From assembly GCA_036924285.1 (NCBI GenBank), contig JAYKYS010000006.1:25642001-25706000 (forward strand): a DNA stretch of 64,000 bases. The letters are read 5' to 3'. Made by a program: the position numbers and the translations under genes. Below are positions 61,260 to 64,000 of the stretch, one piece after another; the first letter of the stretch is position 1, and every line of letters starts with the position of its first letter. The stretch comes from Asterella californica. Lineage: Eukaryota > Streptophyta > Marchantiopsida > Marchantiales > Aytoniaceae. The notes under the pieces were generated by a model. The model did not search any database. It was not told the DNA's origin and saw only the letters and a list, made by a program, of their open reading frames with translations.

Positions 61260-62810
61260 CCGCATCCTTGCGCCATGATTCGACGTTGGTACGTCCGTAG
61301 AATGTATTTGGGGATAGTATCACCCACTTCGTTGGAACTGAGTTGAAGATTTACTCAGGTGATGTATTGCTAGTGAGCATGTGCTCGAAATTATCAGTTG
61401 TGGAAATCAGATGATTGTATGCTTGGTGTGAGCGTAGGCTATGTCCCCAGTCATTTATAGTTCTTGATATCCTTCGGGAACGAAGTCACGTCTTTGCTGG
61501 TCACAATCCAGTTTGTTCACCTTCTAATCTCATTGTTTCCCCCTTGTCTTGGTTACTTCTTTCTATTCATGGGTTTATGTAAGGCCCTAGCCCAGCCTAG
61601 TCAAATAACAGATTCAACGCGGAATCAACGGCCTTTATGCTGGTCAAATACTGAGGTCCGTCTATAAGGAAACTTCAGTATACATCCGATTCTCGTCGAT
61701 CTTCCTACTGATGACTATACGATGGCTAGTTCCTTGGTCGAGGACCTTTGCTTTTTGTTTGCCCTCTTTGATGATTTCCTTATGAACAGATCTGCACTTT
61801 GTCCTTCTTTCTTCCCAGTTATTAAAACTTGCTACAATAATTCTCTCCTGGTGTTTTTCCTCTGGGTTCAGTTTCTGCGGGTTACCTTGAGTATGCGAAC
61901 ATTGTTCTTGCATATACTCAGAGACCTGAGTCTGTTTTCTCAGAAAACTGCTTTGCCCGTCTACCATTATATACTCAGAGACCTGAGACTAAGAAACTCG
62001 TTCGGGTCGCTTACGTTCGTTACTTCGCGGAGTTGTTTCCTACCCGTTTTCCTACCTTGTCTCCTTCGACGGATGGTACTCTGCAATTATCCAACAGCTT
62101 CATGCCGGGCTCCTTAAAGCGGCTGATCGGTCTTCTTCCTCTGCCTTCCTCCCGCTAGTTTCTCTAATAGGTGGGGAGCTATTACCTTAGCCCGCTTCAT
62201 GACTGCACATTTAACCTTTTCTTAACATGTAAGCTGAGAGATTTTCTCTTATCTTATGGCCCTTCCCAACTGACGCCTTAAAACGCAACTATCACGATTC
62301 CGTTCAGGTTCTGCCTTACCTTCACCCTCTGTTTATGAGAACATTGCGACTCCTTCTACTCCGTTTTTGCTACACAGGCTAAGGTCTTACCTGACAACAC
62401 TTCACAACCTGGTTATGCTTTCGCTCTGGGCGCGGTCCACGATATCTTTGTTTTCAAGCTTCTTCCTTTCAGATTCCTATCCTCGTTTCCTGATTCTTCT
62501 TCTGAAGTTTCTTGTTTTCTCAAGCTAACTGTCATCACTGTTTTTTCGTTCGATCCTTATCTAACGTTGCGCTGACTAACGTCGATATTTACTTACATAT
62601 CTTATGTATAACCCCTTGGCATTTCTCTTCACAAGCTCACGGACCTACCACTATACAAAGAGTGGTGTATCCATGAGTACCCTCAGATGTACCGGAACTG
62701 AACAGAAACTCCTGGACCGACTAGGCCCTGCTGAGTTGGAGAAGTCCTCAACTCGGTTTGATCACTATAGCCTAACCCTCTCTGCTGGGTGCTGATGAAG
62801 TCAAGGGGGA
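61260..62810. other. 3' region of the IDM1-like gene and pyrimidine-rich intergenic DNA
   Basis: The 3' UTR probably covers the first few hundred bases. From about 61450 the + strand is pyrimidine-rich. The motif 'atatactcagagacctgag' appears twice (about 61913 and 61968), with a relative near 63393. Open frames are unrecognised. Confidence 0.45.
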
Positions 62811-64000
62811 GGTTGAGGTGCATACGGCGGGAGAGTGTTCTGCTGCATGCTCCGCGTGTACCTTGTGGTAGTTAGGTTCCTGAGTGTACACCTACTCATT
62901 ACGTACAGCTGTGGCCGGGACCTTTGTTCAGAGAACCTCTAACCTTCATGGTTCACAATCTGGTTCTGCGTGAATGCCGGTTCGTTCCCGTTTGCTTAAT
63001 GATTGCTTCTTCAGATGATGGATTCTGGTTTCTTGATGTTAATGCTTGTCATCTTCTAGATAACTCGCTCTTGATGCACTTTACTTTCTGCCTTACCGCT
63101 TTATGATACAGTTGTAGATGCTCTTTCCCTTAGATCGGTACTTGCCATCTCTTCTGCACTTCCATACCTGGGGGTACAGTCTCTGGAAATGTGTTTTGCC
63201 CTACACATTCCCCTTGGTCCGGCCTCGGTTATATACATTCGCTAACTTCTCATAACTTTTCAGACTAAGTGAGCGCACATTTACACCACTCTTTGTTACT
63301 CACCTTGTACTTGCATGGGTTCAAAACTATGTGGAGGTTAGTAAGTGTGCGGGGAAGTTACTGTTCTCTCCGGAAACTGCTTACCCGCGTACCATGATAT
63401 CTCAGAGACCTGGTTGAGGTGCATGCAGCGGGAAGCAACAGCATGCTCTGAGAGCAATCGGTGGTAGTTGAGTTTTTTCAGTCAACACCTTACCTAAAGC
63501 TGCGTCAGTGGCCTTTATCCAGAGTATTGTCTCTAACTTTCTTCATGGTTCGCTAACTCCGCTCGGCATTGTTAGCGCACATTCGGCCCCTTATTGATTC
63601 TCACTGTGTACTTGGCTGGGCTAATTGCGTGATACACCTATACGAGAGCATATCTGCCATTCTCGACGTATGAAGATAACTTTCCTCATGGTTGACCACC
63701 TGTCTGCCCGATTGCTTGTTTGATTACCTTGGGTGCTTACTGATTGCTTCCTTAATTGATGCGTACTGCCTCACTCGTTTAGTCCCTCATTTCCTATGTA
63801 ACTCGCTCTCGATGCGCTTTACATACTGTTCTTCTGTTCTGCATTAAAATCGTCATACACCTAGGTATGTCTGCACTGCTTTTGTACATGCCGTCTTTTC
63901 TGCACTTCTATACCTGGGGGAACCATAACTTGAAACGTGCTTCGTCGTGCACATTCCTGCACGGTCGGACTAACTGCTCAATCCAAGTAAGCGTACATCT
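62811..64000 (+). repeat. Diverged tandem array, period about 600 bp
   Basis: 'Ggttgaggtgcat' followed by 'gcggga' starts at 62811 and again at 63412. Further landmarks recur in the same order: 'ggtggtagtt', 'cttcatggttc', 'gattgcttc', 'aactcgctctYgatgc.ctttac' and 'tctgcacttc.atacctggggg'. The second unit is cut by the window end. Identity is clearly below that of a recent duplication. No gene is seen in it. Confidence 0.6.

Overview
The window looks like nuclear DNA of a land plant, most likely a bryophyte, with a moss as the best guess. Genes are split by short GT-AG introns and sit in compact, GC-balanced islands. Between them lie long, very AT-rich tracts holding decayed Copia and PIF/Harbinger fragments. 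The protein families are those of plants: an IDM1-like Agenet/PHD/acetyltransferase regulator, a plant-type SOD copper chaperone and a peroxisomal enoyl-CoA hydratase. No bacterial gene order, ribosome-binding sites or CRISPR are present. The moss assignment is inferred from style, not from a marker gene.

Layout: (1) 1-9.2 kb is mainly AT-rich repeat debris. It contains a clean retro-insertion (poly(A) tail, target-site duplication), a composite tandem repeat at 5.3-5.8 kb and a perfect 86-bp palindrome at 8.33 kb. (2) 9.66-13.47 kb, + strand: a seven-exon gene for a membrane-anchored protein of unknown function. (3) 13.5-20 kb: AT-rich, with a perfect 150-bp tandem duplication. (4) 20.16-22.26 kb, + strand: a six-exon COPI-associated (TVP15-like) membrane protein, convergent with (5) TBCA, tubulin-folding cofactor A, on the - strand at 24.24-24.89 kb. 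(6) 28.04-29.63 kb, + strand: a four-exon enoyl-CoA hydratase/isomerase ending in the peroxisomal signal SKL. (7) 31-34 kb: a broken Copia element with an LTR, primer-binding site and gag-protease on the - strand but an integrase fragment on the + strand. (8) 37.25-38.69 kb, - strand: a five-exon copper chaperone for superoxide dismutase (CCS) that lacks the usual N-terminal metal-binding CxxC. (9) 41.5-41.8 kb: a duplicated PIF/Harbinger transposase fragment. (10) 43.7-51 kb: gene-like base composition but no recognisable gene, with a miRNA-precursor-like foldback at 45.3 kb. (11) 52.52-61.26 kb, + strand: a ten-exon IDM1-like chromatin regulator of about 1,400 residues. (12) 61.3-64 kb: a diverged tandem array of about 600-bp units.

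The genes show no common pathway and read as ordinary unlinked plant genes. Gene models were assembled by hand from open frames, splice-site consensus and phase agreement. Internal exon joins agree in phase throughout the six main models, but no transcript evidence was available. The items most worth following are the 45.3-kb foldback, the zero-spacer palindrome, the retro-insertion, the CCS without a CxxC and the domain combination of the IDM1-like protein.
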